From Pseudomonadota bacterium (GTDB lineage Bacteria > Pseudomonadota > Gammaproteobacteria > Burkholderiales > Burkholderiaceae_A): a stretch of 7,518 bases of DNA. The translations under genes were made by a program, and so were the position numbers. Of this stretch, positions 5,185 to 7,518 are shown one piece after another. The stretch covers positions 1 to 7,518 of the forward strand of contig NYVY01000098.1 of NCBI GenBank assembly GCA_002684875.1, given 5' to 3'. Numbering within the stretch: position 1 is the stretch's first letter; each line of letters begins with the position of its first letter. The notes beneath the pieces are model-generated. The model did no database searches and was not told where the DNA came from. It saw only the letters and a list, made by a program, of their open reading frames with translations.

Positions 5185-7179
5185 TTATTTTTTACATAAT
5201 CCCTCTAAAAGGAAACCATTAAGCCTTTTCACAAATAAAGCTGGATCAATAGGTTGGCCCCCTTCAGCTAACAGCGCTTGGTCAAATAGAACCATAACTA
5301 AATCACTGAACTTTTCTGAAATCCCATCTGATACATTTTTTCCATCTGAACCAATGATTGCTCCTCCCCCTGCATCACTCTCCAAGGCCAATTGTTCTAC
5401 CAAGGGATGCTGTGGATTAATTTCAAGAATAGGCTTCCTGTCTGGCACATTTTGCCCTGCACTCTTCAATAGCCTTTCTAAATGACCACTAACATCATGC
5501 TCCTCTGACACTAAACAACAAGCGGAATCTGTCAATCTGTCACTTAATTTGACGCTTTTCGTTCTGTCTCCTAAAACCTTAGTCGCTTTTTCCAAAACGG
5601 TTTTAAATCTGTTTGTGTTGTCATTACCTGGTTTATTATCAGGGTTCTCATCTTTGTCTTTTGACTTGATTTTATCTAAATCCAGGCTACCTTTTGCAAC
5701 CGATTGAACCGCCTTCCCATTATATTCTGTAAGAAAATTTAAAACCCATTCGTCTACTCTATCGGTCAATAGCAATACCTCAATATTTTTCTTTTTAAAA
5801 ATTTCAAGATGTGGGCTTGACAACACAGCTTTTTCACTGGTTCCTGTAATCACATAAATTTTTTCTTGTCCATCTTTCATTCTTGCAACATAGTCGTCCA
5901 ATGAAACAAAATCCTCTTCACCATGGTGAAAAGAACTTTTATACCGAACAATCTTTGCTAATTTTTCTTTGTTTGAAAGATCCTCTCCAAAACCTTCCTT
6001 TAAACATTGACCAAACTCTTTCCAAAATCTCAAAAACTTGTCAGGGTGTTTCTTACTTAGATCACCTAACATATTTAGAACGCGTTTGGTACAGCCCTCC
6101 CGAATTGATTTAATATCCCTACTTTCCTGTAAAATTTCTCTAGATATATTTAAAGGGAGATCATTGGAATCTACAATCCCTTTCATAAACCTCAAGTAAT
6201 TAGGCAATAATTGTTCAGCATCGTCCATAATAAATACTCTTTTTATATACAATTTAAGCCCGTGTTTTTGTTGGCGATCGTACAAATCAAAAGAAGCTTT
6301 CTGCGGGACAAAAAGCAACTGGGTATACTCCGATCGTCCCTCTACCCTGTTATGACTGTATGTTATTGGATCATCGTCACTATTTGTGAGTGACTTAAAA
6401 AATGTTTCATATTCCTCTCTAGTAATATCTTTTTTTGGTCTTGTCCATAAAGCTGTTGCTTTATTAATTTGTTCCCATTCATCTAACTCTTTATAACTAG
6501 ACTTCTTTTCATCCCATTCTCTTTTTTTCATCATTATTGGAATTGCAATATGGTCTGAGTATTTTGATAAAATCTCGCTAAGCTTCCAATGAGACAGTAA
6601 ATCATCATGGGGCTTATCTTCATCTGTACCTTCAGGTTCCCTCAAGTGTAAAATGACCTCGGTTCCTCTGTTTTTTTTGTTTAAAGGCTGAATACTAAAG
6701 CCTGACTTTCCGTCCGATTCCCAAGTTACTCCTGCAGTCTCATCAAGACCTGCCCGTCGACTATTTACAACTACCTTCTTAGCCACGATGAAAGCCGAAT
6801 AAAACCCTACCCCAAACTGCCCAATAAGAGCTGAGTCCTTAGCAGAATCACCAGATAACTTACTAAAAAACTCCTTTGTCCCAGATTTTGCTATTGTTCC
6901 AAGATTATTGACAACTTCTTCTCTGCTCATTCCAACGCCCGAGTCAATTATCGAAATCGTTCTCTCTTTCTCGTTAAAAGACACCTGTATTTCCATTTTT
7001 GAATTTTGATCGTAGAGAGTATCATCCGCTAACGCTTCAACTCGGAGCTTATCGCAGGCATCTGACGCATTAGATATAAGTTCTCTTAAAAAAATATCTC
7101 TATTGCTATATAAAGAATGAATCATTAGATTTAGAAGCTGACTTACTTCAGTCTGAAAATCTAGCTTTTCCTTTGACAT
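5185..7179 (-). CDS. htpG: Chaperone protein HtpG (bacterial Hsp90)
   Basis: HtpG is the cytoplasmic ATP-dependent Hsp90 homodimer that remodels client proteins, often with DnaK. The N-terminal GHKL ATPase has all its motifs: ELISNASDACDK with Glu33 and Asn37, DSGVGM (79-84), GTIAKSGT (94-101) and GQFGVGFYSAF (120-130). The middle domain carries LPLNISREIL with the ATP-contacting Arg347. The C-terminal dimerisation domain ends in DQALLAEGG and DPALFVKRL. Length is 664 aa against 624 in E. coli; the excess includes a charged linker near 502-522 and a glycine-rich insert near 602-620, plus a longer loop near 182-193. The ATG is preceded by AAGGAG at a spacing of eight bases. A sigma-32 promoter sits between it and parC. 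The cytochrome genes follow 47 bases downstream on the same strand. Confidence 0.98.
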   Translation of the reverse strand: MSKEKLDFQTEVSQLLNLMIHSLYSNRDIFLRELISNASDACDKLRVEALADDTLYDQNSKMEIQVSFNEKERTISIIDSGVGMSREEVVNNLGTIAKSGTKEFFSKLSGDSAKDSALIGQFGVGFYSAFIVAKKVVVNSRRAGLDETAGVTWESDGKSGFSIQPLNKKNRGTEVILHLREPEGTDEDKPHDDLLSHWKLSEILSKYSDHIAIPIMMKKREWDEKKSSYKELDEWEQINKATALWTRPKKDITREEYETFFKSLTNSDDDPITYSHNRVEGRSEYTQLLFVPQKASFDLYDRQQKHGLKLYIKRVFIMDDAEQLLPNYLRFMKGIVDSNDLPLNISREILQESRDIKSIREGCTKRVLNMLGDLSKKHPDKFLRFWKEFGQCLKEGFGEDLSNKEKLAKIVRYKSSFHHGEEDFVSLDDYVARMKDGQEKIYVITGTSEKAVLSSPHLEIFKKKNIEVLLLTDRVDEWVLNFLTEYNGKAVQSVAKGSLDLDKIKSKDKDENPDNKPGNDNTNRFKTVLEKATKVLGDRTKSVKLSDRLTDSACCLVSEEHDVSGHLERLLKSAGQNVPDRKPILEINPQHPLVEQLALESDAGGGAIIGSDGKNVSDGISEKFSDLVMVLFDQALLAEGGQPIDPALFVKRLNGFLLEGLCKK

Positions 7180-7211
7180 TTATTACTCTCCTTGGAAATC
7201 ATATACTATAG

Positions 7212-7240
7212 TAGATGGGGATTAATTTAAAAAATTCAAG
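7212..7240 (-). promoter_or_regulatory. Sigma-32 (RpoH) heat-shock promoter of htpG
   Basis: On the minus strand CTTGAA (7240-7235) is followed after exactly 14 bases by CCCCATCTA (7220-7212). This fits the RpoH consensus CTTGAA, 13-15 bases, CCCCATnTA in every core position. Transcription should begin near 7205, giving a leader of about 25 bases before the htpG ATG at 7179 and its AAGGAG site. The -35 box begins two bases after the parC stop codon. Confidence 0.88.
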
Positions 7241-7242
7241 CC

Positions 7243-7518
7243 TTACTCCATATTTAATATTTGTGCTTTTGTATCAACCTTCTTCCCTCTCTGACCCCGT
7301 TTACCCAAAAAAGAAAATAACTTTTCCCTATTGAGTCTTATTACTTTTTTTATACCTTTTTTTGTTTCACATTGAAAACAAAGGCCTTTGTTCCCCACAG
7401 TACCTGCAGATAATACTTCATCACCCTCCTTCAGGTTCATTAAGTTTACCCCTTTTCCACCTTTCAGTAATTCCTTAACGCTTTCGGAACCAATAATGTT
7501 TAAATAACCAAATTTACT
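7243..7518 (-). CDS. parC: DNA topoisomerase IV subunit A, C-terminal end only
   Basis: The last 91 residues of a protein that enters from the right edge are present, ending in a TAA at 7245-7243; the start lies outside the window. The sequence has the pattern of the ParC C-terminal beta-pinwheel: GYLNIIGSESVKELLKGGKG corresponds to the strand, PVSDLP-like loop and SKGKGN segment of E. coli ParC, and the end (IRLNREKLFSFLGKRGQRGKKVD) to the ERGRRG region just before the ParC terminus. The GyrA box is not visible in this part and the close stop after the last blade favours ParC over GyrA. ParC with ParE decatenates daughter chromosomes. An ATG at 7440 is internal and not a start. The gene's end lies next to the htpG promoter, with no terminator in between. 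Confidence 0.8.
   Translation of the reverse strand, partial: SKFGYLNIIGSESVKELLKGGKGVNLMNLKEGDEVLSAGTVGNKGLCFQCETKKGIKKVIRLNREKLFSFLGKRGQRGKKVDTKAQILNME

Noticed and set aside
5883..6393. Two short plus-strand frames inside htpG
   Set aside because: Both are antisense shadows of a fully conserved chaperone gene, with no start signal or recognisable product.
7243..7440. Separate 65-aa gene starting at the ATG at 7440
   Set aside because: The frame is open to the window edge and the upstream 26 codons continue the ParC C-terminal pattern, so the ATG is internal.
1..7518. CRISPR array, tRNA, insertion sequence or defence system
   Set aside because: No regularly spaced repeats, cloverleaf, transposase motif or terminal repeats were seen, and all coding space is taken by conserved housekeeping genes.

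Overview
The window is an ordinary-looking stretch of an A+T-rich gammaproteobacterial chromosome. Four things point there: rluC and rne diverge across a long leader, RNase E carries an amphipathic membrane-anchor helix, the last gene ends in a ParC-type (not GyrA-type) tail, and htpG has a textbook sigma-32 promoter. Base composition is low in G+C throughout, as in several uncultured marine or symbiont gammaproteobacterial lineages. I cannot name a genus. Coding density is high and there is no sign of a mobile element, prophage, CRISPR array, tRNA or rRNA.

Layout from left to right: the 5' part of rluC (minus strand, cut by the window edge); a 363-base divergent intergenic region holding the rne leader with three credible RNA stems, one of which would bury the rne ribosome binding site; rne (RNase E, 820 aa) followed after 41 bases by moaA (GTP 3',8-cyclase), both plus strand; then, all on the minus strand and read from the right edge, the tail of parC, htpG behind its own heat-shock promoter, and two small secreted monohaem cytochromes c. 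The moaA and cytochrome reading frames converge with directly abutting stop codons (TAG then TTA, positions 4415-4420). An A-tract/T-tract inverted repeat spans this junction and may terminate both transcripts.

Functionally the genes cover RNA processing and ribosome maturation (rne, rluC), molybdopterin biosynthesis (moaA), chromosome decatenation (parC), protein folding under stress (htpG) and periplasmic electron transfer (the cytochrome pair). The most rewarding signals are regulatory: the near-perfect sigma-32 promoter starting 2 bases after the parC stop codon, the structured rne leader that fits RNase E feedback control, and the bidirectional terminator-like repeat. The two cytochromes look like the halves of a dihaem cytochrome c4 encoded separately. 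I found no evidence for a wholly new multi-gene system here.
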